A model generated the notes under the pieces. It saw nothing but the letters and a program-made list of their open reading frames with translations. It had not been told where the DNA came from and did not search any database. Below, piece by piece: positions 26,702 to 37,915 of a DNA stretch of 64,000 nt. Numbering within the stretch: position 1 is the stretch's first letter; each line of letters opens with the position of its first letter. The stretch is from Gammaproteobacteria bacterium (GTDB lineage: Bacteria > Pseudomonadota > Gammaproteobacteria > Enterobacterales > Neiellaceae), in contig JAFOOX010000027.1 in the NCBI GenBank assembly GCA_017425245.1, positions 62,001-126,000 on the forward strand, read 5' to 3'. The translations under genes were made by a program, and so were the position numbers.

Positions 26702-27538
26702 TTATGGTGACCATCGCCGCAGGCGTCGACGCCAGCGCTTGCCGTCCGCCTTTGCCAGCGAGCTGGCTTTGAGACTGGTGATCGCCTGTTGACGCTGCTG
26801 TTCCAGCCGCTGCAGTTCCTGCAACAGCAACGGCTGGCCGACGCTGCTCCCATCGCTGTTCAGCAGCAGAGCGACCACCACCGCCTGATCATGCAGCTCG
26901 CCCAGCAGTTTTTGCCACTGGCGCAGTTCTGCTAGCGTTGCCTGAGCGCTCTTGGGAGCTTTACCCAAAAGCTCCAGGCGGTAGCGTAACTTCTTGATGG
27001 CGATACGTAGCTGGTGCAGTTCGGTTGGCGCGCTGTCGGTCCGCAGTTGGCGACAAGCGCGACTCAGTTTGCGGCCATTCCGGGCACAGCCTTTGGCCCA
27101 GCGATGACGAGCAGGCAGGGGCGGCAACAAGGCCAGCAGAGCCTGCAACTGTTCGCATTGGTGCTGATAGTCGCTACTCGTCAACCACTGGCCAAGGCGC
27201 GCGCGGTCGCAGCTGGTCGTCGCCAGTCCAGCCAACTCAGCCGGCGCATGACGCTGACGCAGCAGCGACAGGGCCACTGCCCGGTCGCGATCATCAGCGG
27301 TTGCTCTCATTAACTGTTTGATCCCCTTGCCGATGGGGTCAAGGCGGAGGGCTGGTTGCAGTCGTGCCAGTAACCCAATCAGCGCACGCAGCTGGCGCAG
27401 GTTGACCCGATACTGATGAACAGCCTCATCGTCACCGGCCAATATTGACGCCTCATGGTTGCGGGCGGCCAGCAGCAGTTGCAGCAACGGGTGTTGGCCG
27501 GATTCAGGGTTAATCGTCACTCTCACTGCGATGCTCAT
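26702..27538 (-). CDS. CHAD-domain protein
   Basis: 278 residues from the ATG at 27538. CHAD domains are helical bundles with conserved His and Lys/Arg that bind polyphosphate. Both halves show the repeat: EAVHQYRVNLRQLRALIGLL (about 40) and TELHQLRIAIKKLRYRLELL (about 190), each with the H-x-x-R(V/I) signature. It overlaps the 3' end of ppx by 29 bases, which supports a joint role in polyphosphate metabolism. Reading frames further upstream lie inside ppx and do not look like protein. Confidence 0.85.
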   Translation of the reverse strand: MSIAVRVTINPESGQHPLLQLLLAARNHEASILAGDDEAVHQYRVNLRQLRALIGLLARLQPALRLDPIGKGIKQLMRATADDRDRAVALSLLRQRHAPAELAGLATTSCDRARLGQWLTSSDYQHQCEQLQALLALLPPLPARHRWAKGCARNGRKLSRACRQLRTDSAPTELHQLRIAIKKLRYRLELLGKAPKSAQATLAELRQWQKLLGELHDQAVVVALLLNSDGSSVGQPLLLQELQRLEQQRQQAITSLKASSLAKADGKRWRRRLRRWSP

Positions 27539-29081
27539 CGGCGTCAAGCTCGGGATTGTCAGTGGCCAGCGCCTGCCAACGCAGTTCCAGCTCGGCGCTT
27601 GCCAAAAAGGCAGCCTCGCGGGCGAGATCGGCGCTAACCAGTTCACGGTTGGCCAACCATGCCGAGGGCAGCCGCAGCACCATGCGTCGACCATGCACAC
27701 GCACTTCAAAGCGCGGCACATAGCCCGGCTGGCGGGCCAAATTGAGTACCACCGCCAGCCGCAGCAGGCGGCTCAGCCGGCGCTGGATACGGGCGCAATA
27801 GCCAGGTTGATCGCGGAATTCATCGCGCTTGAAGCGCTTGCGATGACAGCGCACCAGCGTCGCCAACAACTGCTGTTCGTTCTGGTTAAAGCCAGGCAGA
27901 TCGCAGTTGGCGAGAATGTAAGCCGAATGGCGCTGCACCCCCTTGCTGTTGATATCCAGCCCAATCTCATGCAGCCAGGCCGCATGTTCAAGCAGGGTGC
28001 GGCTGTTAGCGGGTAGCTCCCAATGTTCGGCCGTCTGGTCCCACAGCGCCAGAGCCACCCTGACTACTTCGCCAGCGTGCTCGCGATCAACATTGTAGCG
28101 GGCCATCAAGCTCGCTCGGGTGCGCTGGCGAATGTCGTGATGGCGCATGGTCGCATCCATCTCGTAGAGCACTCCTTCGCGCAGGCCGGCCCCAGCAAAC
28201 TCGAAGCCATCGACGCCAAGCGCTTCCTGTACCGCCATTAAGATCGCCAGCCCGCCAGCGATCACCGGTTTGCGGCTGTCGCTAATTCCGGCGAGCGTGA
28301 TCTGCTGCCAATGGCCGGCGCTGATCAGGTGGTGACGCAATGCCGCCAGCCTTGACGCCGTCAGCAGACCATCGCTGTGGCCCAGCGCGATTACCGCTTC
28401 ACGCAGGGCCGCAGCAGTGCCAGAGGTAGCCCTGGCACTGTGCCAGCCGTGACGACGGAAGGGGCTTACCACTGGCTCCAGTGCCTGCAACGCCGCCAGC
28501 CGCGCCTGCTGAAAAGCGGATTCGTCTATACGGGGGCTGAAATAGCGCTCGCTAAAACTGACGCAGCCCATGATGTGGCTAGATAACTGCTGTAGCTCGA
28601 ACCCTTCGCCAAGGGCCAGCTCGGTACTGCCGCCGCCAATATCGACCACCAAGGTGCGGCCGCTGAGCTGCTCGGTGTGGGCCACCCCCTGATAGATCAG
28701 GCGGGCTTCTTCATGGCCGGAGATGATCTCTACCGGATAGCCGAGAATCGCCTCGGCGGCGCGCAAAAAGCGCTGGCGGTTACGGGCCTGGCGCAGGCTA
28801 TGGGTGGCGACAATACGCACCCGTGCACCATCCAGCCCGTGAAACCGTTCCGCCATGCGTTTGAGGGTTGCCATGGCACGTTCAATGGCTTCGTCGCCGA
28901 GTTGGTGCTGGTCATCTAGGCCCGAAGCTAGCCGTACCCGCTCTTTATGGGTGGCGAGCACCTGCATCGCTCCCCGGTTAAGACGGGCGATAATGCTGTG
29001 AAAGGAGTTTGAGCCAAGATCGATAGCTACCAGATGACCGTGGCTGGGTAGATTTACCGAAGTTGACCGGGCAGGGGACAT
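27510..29081 (-). CDS. ppx: Exopolyphosphatase / pppGpp phosphohydrolase (Ppx/GppA)
   Basis: 523-residue ASKHA-fold enzyme that removes terminal phosphates from polyphosphate or converts pppGpp to ppGpp. The first phosphate loop is AIDLGSNSFHS (about residue 19), the second LVVDIGGGSTEL (about 143), with catalytic Glu in the SGHEEARLIY segment; a C-terminal HD-like region carries EHAAWLHEIG. The ATG has AAGGTG ten bases upstream. Ppx versus GppA cannot be separated by eye, but the length over 500 and the following CHAD gene favour Ppx. It diverges from mgtE. Confidence 0.88.
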   Translation of the reverse strand: MSPARSTSVNLPSHGHLVAIDLGSNSFHSIIARLNRGAMQVLATHKERVRLASGLDDQHQLGDEAIERAMATLKRMAERFHGLDGARVRIVATHSLRQARNRQRFLRAAEAILGYPVEIISGHEEARLIYQGVAHTEQLSGRTLVVDIGGGSTELALGEGFELQQLSSHIMGCVSFSERYFSPRIDESAFQQARLAALQALEPVVSPFRRHGWHSARATSGTAAALREAVIALGHSDGLLTASRLAALRHHLISAGHWQQITLAGISDSRKPVIAGGLAILMAVQEALGVDGFEFAGAGLREGVLYEMDATMRHHDIRQRTRASLMARYNVDREHAGEVVRVALALWDQTAEHWELPANSRTLLEHAAWLHEIGLDINSKGVQRHSAYILANCDLPGFNQNEQQLLATLVRCHRKRFKRDEFRDQPGYCARIQRRLSRLLRLAVVLNLARQPGYVPRFEVRVHGRRMVLRLPSAWLANRELVSADLAREAAFLASAELELRWQALATDNPELDADEHRSESDD

Positions 29082-29232
29082 GAATGTGGATCACCTTGTG
29101 CAGTGGACACTTCAGCTTAGTCGCTGGCCATGACACTTTGGTGACGAGGTTGAGTCAACGGCTGCCGCTGGCGCCGTGCTTGCTCTGCCGTTAGTCTGAG
29201 CGCCATTGCCTGACTGTTGACTGGATTCTGCC

Positions 29233-30669
29233 GTGCCGTTCAGCGCCACCCCTCGCGATCCCTTGCAGCACCACCTCGATCTGGTGATCACCCTGCTGGA
29301 AAAGCACAAGGTGGTAGAGGCGCTGGTTCATAAACAGGAGTCACCGCGTCAGGTATTGGTCGAGCAGTTGGTGCATCGCCAGAACCTCAATGAACTGCGC
29401 CACCATCTTGACCGTCTGCACCCCGCTGACGTGGCCCACATCCTCGAAGCATTGCCGCTACACGATCGTTTGATCGTTTGGGACCTGGTCAAGTCAGAGC
29501 AGGATGGCGAGATCCTGCTTGAAGTGTCGGATGCGGTGCGTGAAACCCTGCTGGCTGACATGGCACCGCAGGAAATGGTTGCCGCTGCCGAAGAGCTGGA
29601 TGCTGAAGAGATTGCCGAGCTGGCGCATGATCTGCCGGCCGAGGTGGTCAGCGCCATTGTTACCCGGCTGGATGAGCGCGAACGGGCCCAACTGCAGGCT
29701 GCCCTGACCTTTGAGGACGATCAGGTTGGCGCAGTGATGGATTTCGATGCGGTGCGTATTCGTTCTGACGTGCGGCTGGAGGTGGTGCTGCGCTATCTGC
29801 GCCGCTTCGACAAGCTACCGCACCAGACCGACAAGCTGTTTGTGGTGGATGACGACGGTCGTCTGCTCGGCGCCTTGCCATTGGAGAACCTGCTGCTTGG
29901 TGATGCAGATGAGGAAGTAAGCGCGGTGATGGCTCGTGAACTGGTGGCCTTCCAGCCGGAGGACGACGCTGCTGACGCGGCCCAAGCATTCGAGCGCTAT
30001 GACCTGGTATCGGCACCGGTGGTCAATGGCGATGGTCTGCTGCTGGGGCGGTTGACGGTTAACACCATGATCGACCGGGTGCGCCAGGAGTCGGAGGCCG
30101 AAACCTTCAATCTGGCGGGCCTCAATGAAGGCGAAGATCTGTTTGGCCCGGTGTGGCGCTCGGCGCGAAACCGCTGGCCTTGGTTGGCACTCAACATCAT
30201 CACCGCCTTTGTCGCCTCACGAGTGATCGATGCCTTTGAGGGCAGCATTGTCCAGCTGGTAGCGCTGGCGGCATTGATGCCAATTGTCTCTGGCATCGGC
30301 GGTAATGCTGGCACTCAGACCGCGACCCTGGTGATCCGTGGTCTGGCCCTGGGCCAGATCGCCAGTGCCCGCGTTGGCGCACTGGTGTTTAAGGAGCTGG
30401 GCATCGCCCTGATCAATGGGCTGCTGTGGGGTTCGATGCTGGGGTTGGTGGCCTATGGCCTCTATCAACATGTCGGACTGGGGCTGGTGATGGCAGGGGC
30501 GATGACCCTCAACCTGCTGCTGGCGGCATCCGTGGGCCTAGCGGTGCCGCTGGTGATGGATAAGCTTGGGCGCGATCCAGCCTATGGCTCGTCGGTGATG
30601 CTGACTGCCGTCACCGACGCCATGGGCTTTTTTATCTTTTTGGGCCTCGCCACACTGTTTTTGTTCTGA
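29233..30669 (+). CDS. mgtE: Magnesium transporter MgtE
   Basis: 478-residue MgtE channel. Order: N-terminal superhelical domain (about 25-150) with LHPADVAHILEALP, a CBS pair (about 155-275) that senses cytosolic magnesium, and five C-terminal membrane helices with MPIVSGIGGNAGTQTATLVIRG, the family's signature, and LTAVTDAMGFFIFLG near the end. The GTG at 29233 has no obvious ribosome binding site, so the true start may be a little downstream. It is divergent from ppx. No M-box riboswitch was seen in the 151-base leader. Confidence 0.92.
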   Translation: MPFSATPRDPLQHHLDLVITLLEKHKVVEALVHKQESPRQVLVEQLVHRQNLNELRHHLDRLHPADVAHILEALPLHDRLIVWDLVKSEQDGEILLEVSDAVRETLLADMAPQEMVAAAEELDAEEIAELAHDLPAEVVSAIVTRLDERERAQLQAALTFEDDQVGAVMDFDAVRIRSDVRLEVVLRYLRRFDKLPHQTDKLFVVDDDGRLLGALPLENLLLGDADEEVSAVMARELVAFQPEDDAADAAQAFERYDLVSAPVVNGDGLLLGRLTVNTMIDRVRQESEAETFNLAGLNEGEDLFGPVWRSARNRWPWLALNIITAFVASRVIDAFEGSIVQLVALAALMPIVSGIGGNAGTQTATLVIRGLALGQIASARVGALVFKELGIALINGLLWGSMLGLVAYGLYQHVGLGLVMAGAMTLNLLLAASVGLAVPLVMDKLGRDPAYGSSVMLTAVTDAMGFFIFLGLATLFLF

Positions 30670-30710
30670 CAAAAACGGCGGGGCGTATGTCAGCCAATGG
30701 CCTTTGTGCT

Positions 30711-30962
30711 TCAGGCCGGAACGGCCAAGGCCTCACGCAGTACCTCAAAGCGCTGAAAGCCGATATCGCGCACCACAGCTGCAGCCTCGTCGAGGCTGGA
30801 GTAGAGGCAGGGATAATGGCTCTGGCTGCAGGCGAGGGTGATGTCGCCCTCATCGATATCGTTGACCACCACATGCCAGTAACCATTGGCACGGGCAGCA
30901 ACAATGGCCGCATGGCTCAATGAGCCGTTATTGAAACGCTTCTTCAGTTCACCATGATGCAT
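30711..30962 (-). CDS. Small hypothetical protein
   Basis: 83 residues, not recognised. It has a good ribosome binding site (AAGGAG, then about seven bases, then ATG) and starts MHHGELKKRFNNGSLSHAAI, reads as a compact alpha/beta domain with NGYWHVVVNDIDEGDITLAC, and ends in a helix-rich DEAAAVVRDIGFQRFEVL. No membrane segment or signal is visible. It is convergent with mgtE and separated from the LysR gene by 154 bases in which I see no clear signal. It resembles uncharacterised small proteins of related marine bacteria, but I cannot name a family. Confidence 0.6.
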   Translation of the reverse strand: MHHGELKKRFNNGSLSHAAIVAARANGYWHVVVNDIDEGDITLACSQSHYPCLYSSLDEAAAVVRDIGFQRFEVLREALAVPA

Positions 30963-31116
30963 AACCTTCTCCTTTCGGTCGCCCGGGCGATGAAAAGCGG
31001 TTTCAGTCTACGCTGATGATCATGACCCGAAGATGACACTTTGATGATCGGAATCAACTACAGAGCAGGCCATAACCAGGGGTATAGGTGGCTGCTGTAG
31101 TTGTATCAACACATCA

Positions 31117-32064
31117 CTAATCTTGATAGCTACTGTTGCCGGGCATACGCCCCTGGCGATAGATCAGCTGGCTGCTATTGCGGATCATTCGCCTCGCTTC
31201 TTGGCGGATGCAGTCACGTAAGGGGTTATCCACCGCATCTGCACGCCAGATGAAAGAGAGTGGCCTTTCCATGGTGAGGGCCGGCACGCTGAGCTCAACC
31301 AGTTTGCCCTGCTCAATAGCATGGGCCACATCCAAGTAGGGCAGACAGCTCAGGTAGCCGCCTTGCTGGATCAAGGCCAGAATAACCGGTACATAGGCGT
31401 ACTCACGGCAAACATCAAGATCATCGATACTGCCCTGCACTGCGCTTTCAAAGATCCTTCGAACCCCAGAACCTGGTTCGCGCAGGATCCATTTGGCTTG
31501 CTCAAGCTGGGCAAAACTCACGGCTTTGTACTTGGCATAAGGGTGAGCAGGTGAGGCTACGATCACCAGATGGTCGCGACACCACACCTCCTGGACGAGC
31601 CGACTGTCGTCGCAACGTCCCTCAATGATGCCCAGTTCGTAGCCATAGTTTCTAACCCCTTCAATGACTTGTTCGGTGTTTTTGACATCCAGCAGAACCC
31701 GCATTTCGGGAAAATCGTTGTCGAGCCGGCTAACCAGCTCAGGAAACAGATGCGCCGCCGCCGTTTGGCTAACAGCAGCTGAAATCTCACCGCTGATCAG
31801 GTGCTTGTCGTAGAAACCCAACTCAATCTGTTGTGCATCAAAGAGCAGCTGTCGCGCCTTGGGGCGCAACCAGCGCCCCCAGTGGGTCAGCTGCATGCGT
31901 TTGTTCTGGCGCTCGAACAGTGGCCGCCCGAGCAGGCTCTCCAGTTGGGCCAAGGCCATGCTGGTAGCTGATTGGGTCAGGGCCAGTCGCTCTGCCGCCT
32001 GACTGACACTACCCGTCGTCGCCACCGCGTCGAAGATGGCCAGTTGTCTTAGGGAATAGCGCAT
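31117..32064 (-). CDS. LysR-family transcriptional regulator
   Basis: 315 residues from the ATG at 32064; an in-frame ATG at 32193 would add 43 uncharacteristic residues overlapping the divergent gene. The N-terminal winged helix begins RYSLRQLAIFDAV and contains SVSQAAERLALTQSATSMAL, the LysR recognition helix region, followed by LESLLGRPLFERQ. A two-lobed co-inducer domain follows (about 90-300). It is divergent from the FocA-CBS gene with a T-N11-A box between them, so it likely controls that channel. Confidence 0.9.
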   Translation of the reverse strand: MRYSLRQLAIFDAVATTGSVSQAAERLALTQSATSMALAQLESLLGRPLFERQNKRMQLTHWGRWLRPKARQLLFDAQQIELGFYDKHLISGEISAAVSQTAAAHLFPELVSRLDNDFPEMRVLLDVKNTEQVIEGVRNYGYELGIIEGRCDDSRLVQEVWCRDHLVIVASPAHPYAKYKAVSFAQLEQAKWILREPGSGVRRIFESAVQGSIDDLDVCREYAYVPVILALIQQGGYLSCLPYLDVAHAIEQGKLVELSVPALTMERPLSFIWRADAVDNPLRDCIRQEARRMIRNSSQLIYRQGRMPGNSSYQD

Positions 32065-32120
32065 GGGTTTGGCTCCAACGGATCGGGGAAACAGCTTCGC
32101 GCCAACATCCATCAGATGTC

Positions 32121-32135
32121 TTGATGTGCGATCAA
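32121..32135. promoter_or_regulatory. Candidate LysR box in the lysR-focA intergenic region
   Basis: TTGATGTGCGATCAA has perfect 5-bp inverted arms (TTGAT and ATCAA) and contains a T-N11-A motif, the usual core of LysR operators. It lies 57-71 bases upstream of the lysR ATG and about 108-122 bases before the channel gene. It is not an FNR box, because the spacer is five bases instead of four. Confidence 0.45.
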
Positions 32136-32242
32136 AGAAATTCCAATTGTCCTTGATGGTCTGCGCGCCGTTAGCGTAATTGCAATCGACCAACGAACCA
32201 GCAGCAATCCGCCCCTACGGCGTTTCCTGTGATGAGGTAGCC

Positions 32243-33688
32243 ATGGCCCCTCTTTCCCGTAGCCCCTTTGAGATGATGGAACAGGCTGAGCACTACGCTC
32301 TCAGCAAGGTGGTGAAACCTGCCGCTACAACTGCGGCGCTGGCGATGATGGCGGGTTTGTTCATTGCCTTGGGCTACCTGTTTTTCATCACCGTCACCAC
32401 CGGCGCCGGTGACAGCGCGTGGGGTAGCCTGAGGTTGTTAGGTGGTGTTGCTTTCAGCATCGGGTTGATCATGGTGGTTATCTGCGGTGGCGAACTGTTC
32501 ACCAGTACAGTTTTGTCTGCCATTGCCGTGGCCAACCGCCAGATTGGCTTAGCCAAGATGGTTCGCATCTGGGGATGGGTGTACCTCGGCAACCTGATCG
32601 GGTCGCTGCTGATGGTGGTACTGGCGGTGGCTGCGCGCCTCTATCTACTGGACAACGGACAGTGGGGGCTGAATGTGCTCACCATTGCCCAACACAAACT
32701 CCATCACGGACCAGCGGCCGCTTTTGCTCTAGGGGTGCTATGCAACATCCTGGTCTGTCTGGCCATCTGGATGACCTTTAGCACCGACCATCTGCTAACA
32801 AAGGTGTTGCTGATGGTGTTGCCTGTCGCCCTATTTGTTAGCAGCGGCTTTGAACACTGTGTTGCCAACATGTTCGTTGTACCGCTGGCGCTTGCGATCT
32901 ACCACTGGGCACCTGCTGACTTTTGGCTGCAATCAGGGGTGGATGCTGCGAGGTTTGCTGATCTGGGGCTGACGTCTTTCGTCACCGCCAATCTGATCCC
33001 GGTCACGCTTGGCAACATCGTAGGCGGCGCGCTTTTGGTTGGCCTCAACTACTGGGCGATTTTTCGCCGCATTACGCCTACTCACTATAACTGTCCTCCG
33101 GCCGATAACAGCGGCCCAGCGCTCCTCTCACTCCCGTCGTTCAAGGAACCTGGTATGTCAATCAAGAAATTGAAGATTAAAGATATTATGACTCTGCCCG
33201 GGGTTGTTCTTAAGGCCGATATGGCGCTTGCCGAGGCACTTGACCTGATGCTTGCCGAAGGGGTGGGAGGGGCCCCTGTTAGCGACAATGGGGGGGGGTT
33301 GGTGGGCTACCTTTCGCAGCATGACTTGCTGGTAGCGCTGTGGTGCAATGACTACCGACCACTGCCGGAACGGCGGGTCGCTGATCTCATGCATCATCCG
33401 TTACTGACGGTCAATGGCGAGGAAAGCGTGATCCATCTGGCTGAACAGATGGCCATCAATGTCGAAGCGGTGTTCCCGGTCAGCGATCAGGGGCTGGCCA
33501 CTGGCCTGGCGCTCAAGCCGCTGCAGGAGCGGGCCCGTGCCGCTTGCCCCAACCGTCCGCACCATTACCCGGTGATGATCCAGGGGCAGTTCAAGGGCAT
33601 GGTCAGCCGGCAAGAGCTTGTTGCCGCCTTACGCTCCTTGATAAGTGGATCTCAACCAGCTAGCGAAGCCCCGCGCAAGATTGCATAA
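32243..33688 (+). CDS. FocA-type formate/nitrite channel fused to a CBS-pair domain
   Basis: 481 residues. The N-terminal part (about 1-280) is a six-helix formate/nitrite transporter: CGGELFTSTVL, SSGFEHCVANMFVVPLAL and NLIPVTLGNIVGGALLVGLNYW are FocA hallmarks. A linker follows, then a CBS pair from residue 305 (MSIKKLKIKDIMTLPG to about 460) that may bind adenylates and gate transport. The ATG at 32243 has GAGG upstream; an in-frame TTG start at 32180 lacks support. An internal AAGGA-N7-ATG at 33155 could start a free CBS protein. Formate, nitrite or hydrosulphide could be the substrate; no pflB is adjacent. Confidence 0.87.
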   Translation: MAPLSRSPFEMMEQAEHYALSKVVKPAATTAALAMMAGLFIALGYLFFITVTTGAGDSAWGSLRLLGGVAFSIGLIMVVICGGELFTSTVLSAIAVANRQIGLAKMVRIWGWVYLGNLIGSLLMVVLAVAARLYLLDNGQWGLNVLTIAQHKLHHGPAAAFALGVLCNILVCLAIWMTFSTDHLLTKVLLMVLPVALFVSSGFEHCVANMFVVPLALAIYHWAPADFWLQSGVDAARFADLGLTSFVTANLIPVTLGNIVGGALLVGLNYWAIFRRITPTHYNCPPADNSGPALLSLPSFKEPGMSIKKLKIKDIMTLPGVVLKADMALAEALDLMLAEGVGGAPVSDNGGGLVGYLSQHDLLVALWCNDYRPLPERRVADLMHHPLLTVNGEESVIHLAEQMAINVEAVFPVSDQGLATGLALKPLQERARAACPNRPHHYPVMIQGQFKGMVSRQELVAALRSLISGSQPASEAPRKIA

Positions 33689-33699
33689 GTGACTAACAG

Positions 33700-33730
33700 T
33701 GAGGGGCAGCGTGGTTAGCGCTGCCCCTCA
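33700..33730. terminator. Hairpin between convergent focA-CBS and GH13 genes
   Basis: A perfect 12-bp stem (TGAGGGGCAGCG / CGCTGCCCCTCA) with a seven-base loop sits 12 bases after the channel gene's stop and 27 bases after the end of the convergent amylase gene. It is symmetrical, so it can act on both strands, but no long U-run follows on either side. Confidence 0.65.
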
Positions 33731-33756
33731 TGATCTTGGCGCTTAGGTCCGCGAGC

Positions 33757-35349
<1,593 letters not shown>

Positions 35350-35604
35350 GGCAGGTTCCATCAGGGTGGCTCAACTTGCCATGTTGCCAGCGTGAAGTGG
35401 TGCTGACTGTGGTGTTCGCCGCAGAACTCGCCGGCAGCTCAAAATCCCTCCGTTGAATTCGCCTGTCAGGGCGAATGACCGCCATAAACAGATAGCGCCT
35501 GCGAGCATGGCTGAATCCCATAATCATTTTGTGGTCAATGTGTTTTGCCACATTTTTATTGGCTCGCGGCTTGGATCACACATTTCACCTGGGGCCTCGA
35601 CGGG

Positions 35605-35610
35605 CTATAA
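35605..35610 (+). promoter_or_regulatory. Candidate -10 element of ygiQ
   Basis: TATAAT at 35605-35610 would give a start near 35617 and a leader of about 28 bases before the ygiQ ATG. The -35 region has no good TTGACA match, so strength is uncertain. The rest of the 35350-35644 gap shows no other feature. Confidence 0.35.
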
Positions 35611-35644
35611 TGCCGGCCGTTTTTTGACCAGCCGAGCGGGTTTC

Positions 35645-37915
35645 ATGCTACAGACTGCCCCCAACCTTTTCTCCTACCGCAAGTACTGGGCCGAGTGTTT
35701 CGGTCCGGCACCGTTCTTGCCAATGTCGCGGGCGGAGATGGAGCAACTGGGCTGGGATAGCTGCGACATCATCATTGTGGTCGGTGACGCCTATATCGAC
35801 CACCCCAGCTTTGGCATGGCGGTGATCGGCCGCATGCTCGAAGCCCAGGGATTTCGCGTCGGCATCATCGCCCAGCCAGACTGGAACACCAAAGAGCCAT
35901 TCAAGGCGCTGGGTAAACCCAACCTGTTTTTCGGCGTCAGCGCCGGCAATATGGATTCGATGATCAACCGCTACACCGCCGATCGGCGCCTGCGCCACGA
36001 CGACGCCTATACCCCCGGCAATGTCGGTGGCAAACGCCCGGATCGGGCGGTGCTGGTCTACAGCCAGCGTTGCAAAGAGGCCTACCCGGAGGTGCCGGTG
36101 GTGATCGGCGGCATCGAAGCCAGCCTGCGCCGTTTGGCCCATTACGACTATTGGTCAGATAAGGTACGCCGCTCGGTGCTGTTTGACGCCAAGGCGGACA
36201 TCCTGCTGTTTGGCAACGCTGAACGCGCCATCGTTGAAGTAGCCCATGGCTTTGCCGAGGGCAAAAGCATCGCCGAGATGCAGGATATTCGTGGCACTGC
36301 GGTGATTCGCAAAGCGCCGTTGCCTGGCTGGAGCGGGCTGGATTCCAGCCACCTCGACAAACCAGCGCGCATCGATCCGCTGCCCAACCCCTACGCCATG
36401 GAACCGGCCAGTGCGCCGCTGGTCATTGGCGGGCCAGTGACCGCGCCCGAAGCACTGCCGGTGGCGGTGCTCGACAGCCCGAAACGCAAGCCGTGGGAGA
36501 AAACCTACATCCAGCTGCCCAGCTACGAGCAGGTGATCGCTGACAAATACCTCTATGCCCACACCTCGCGGGTGTTTCACCTTGAGACCAACCCGTTCTC
36601 GGCGCGGGCCTTGGTGCAACACCACGGTGACCGCCTGATCTGGGTAAATCCGCCAGCCATTCCGCTGACCACCGAGGAGATGGACGGAGTGTTCGGCTTG
36701 CCTTATCAGCGCATTCCGCACCCGGTCTATCAGGGCGAAAAGATCCCGGCCTACGACATGATCAAAACCTCGGTCAATATCATGCGCGGCTGCTTTGGCG
36801 GTTGTACCTTCTGCTCCATCACCGAGCATGAGGGGCGGGTGATCCAGAGCCGCTCCGAGGCGTCGGTGCTGCGCGAGATCGAAGAGATCCGCGACAAGGT
36901 GCCGGGCTTTACCGGCGTCATCTCCGATCTCGGTGGCCCGACCGCCAACATGTATCACCTGCGCTGCAAAGATCCGCGTGCCGAGGAGACCTGCCGCCGC
37001 GCCTCCTGTGTCTACCCGGACATCTGCCCGAACATGGACACCGATCACAGCCCGACCATCAGCCTCTACCGCAAGGCGCGCGAGCTGCCGGGGATCAAGA
37101 AGATCCTGATCGCCTCAGGGGTGCGTTACGACCTGGCAGTCGAAGATCCGCGTTATGTGCGCGAGCTGGTCAAACATCATGTCGGTGGTTACCTCAAGAT
37201 CGCTCCGGAACACACCGAGGAGGGGCCGCTCTCCAAGATGTACAAGCCGGGCATGGGCGCCTACCACAAGTTCAAGGAGATGTTCGAACGCTTCTCCAAA
37301 GAGGCGGGCAAGGAGCAGTACCTGATCCCCTATTTCATCGCTGCCCACCCCGGCACTACCGATGACGATATGGTCAATCTGGCATTGTGGCTCAAACGCC
37401 ACAACTTCAAGCTGGATCAGGTGCAGAACTTCTACCCGTCGCCGATGGCGGCGGCCACCACCCTCTATCACACCGAGATCGATGGCCTGCGCAAAGTCAC
37501 CCGTGACAGCGAACGGGTGATCGTCGCCAAGGGGCTGCGTCAGCGCCGTCTGCACAAGGCGCTGCTGCGTTACCACGATCCAGCCGGTTGGCCGATGATC
37601 CGTGAAGCGCTGATGCGTATGGGGTTGTCGCGCCTGATCGGGCGCAGTCAGCAGCACCTGATCCCACCGGCCTCAGCCGCAGAAATGCGCGGTGAACTGG
37701 CCGCTGGAACCGGCCGCAAGCCAGTGAAAAATGGCGCCCCATCCCAGCCTGCGGCCACCCGTTTCGCGCCTTTCCCGAAAGCAGGAGGCAAGGGTAAGTC
37801 CGCGGTCTCCGCTGGCGGTTCGCGCAGCGACGCAAAACCTGCGCTTACCACAGGCAAGGGCGGACAGAGAGCGGATAAGGGCACTGGCAAGAACCATGTT
37901 AAAGGCCGCAGCTAA
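35645..37915 (+). CDS. ygiQ: YgiQ-family radical SAM protein
   Basis: 756 residues from the ATG at 35645. The reading frame extends upstream to 35453, but the family start [15 protein letters not shown] identifies this ATG. It has a B12-binding-like N-terminal fold, then the radical SAM cluster motif C-x3-C-x2-C with C383, C387 and C390 (GCFGGCTFC), and the family-specific CxxC-rich region [14 protein letters not shown]. The last ~90 residues are low-complexity and basic (Lys/Gly/Ala/Pro), typical of the family. The physiological reaction is unknown. Its stop overlaps the next ATG by one base. Confidence 0.93.
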   Translation: MLQTAPNLFSYRKYWAECFGPAPFLPMSRAEMEQLGWDSCDIIIVVGDAYIDHPSFGMAVIGRMLEAQGFRVGIIAQPDWNTKEPFKALGKPNLFFGVSAGNMDSMINRYTADRRLRHDDAYTPGNVGGKRPDRAVLVYSQRCKEAYPEVPVVIGGIEASLRRLAHYDYWSDKVRRSVLFDAKADILLFGNAERAIVEVAHGFAEGKSIAEMQDIRGTAVIRKAPLPGWSGLDSSHLDKPARIDPLPNPYAMEPASAPLVIGGPVTAPEALPVAVLDSPKRKPWEKTYIQLPSYEQVIADKYLYAHTSRVFHLETNPFSARALVQHHGDRLIWVNPPAIPLTTEEMDGVFGLPYQRIPHPVYQGEKIPAYDMIKTSVNIMRGCFGGCTFCSITEHEGRVIQSRSEASVLREIEEIRDKVPGFTGVISDLGGPTANMYHLRCKDPRAEETCRRASCVYPDICPNMDTDHSPTISLYRKARELPGIKKILIASGVRYDLAVEDPRYVRELVKHHVGGYLKIAPEHTEEGPLSKMYKPGMGAYHKFKEMFERFSKEAGKEQYLIPYFIAAHPGTTDDDMVNLALWLKRHNFKLDQVQNFYPSPMAAATTLYHTEIDGLRKVTRDSERVIVAKGLRQRRLHKALLRYHDPAGWPMIREALMRMGLSRLIGRSQQHLIPPASAAEMRGELAAGTGRKPVKNGAPSQPAATRFAPFPKAGGKGKSAVSAGGSRSDAKPALTTGKGGQRADKGTGKNHVKGRS

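Noticed and set aside
29082-29232. M-box magnesium riboswitch before mgtE
   Set aside because: The 151-base leader shows no recognisable M-box core or terminator-antiterminator pair.
32121-32135. FNR box between lysR and focA
   Set aside because: The arms match TTGAT/ATCAA but the spacer is five bases, not four; a LysR-type T-N11-A reading fits better.
35530-35552. CRP-like inverted repeat TGTGG...CCACA upstream of ygiQ
   Set aside because: Spacing and arms do not match the CRP consensus and no supporting context exists.
36155-37048. 297-residue minus-strand frame inside ygiQ
   Set aside because: Shadow of ygiQ with typical His/Arg/Asp-rich antisense composition.
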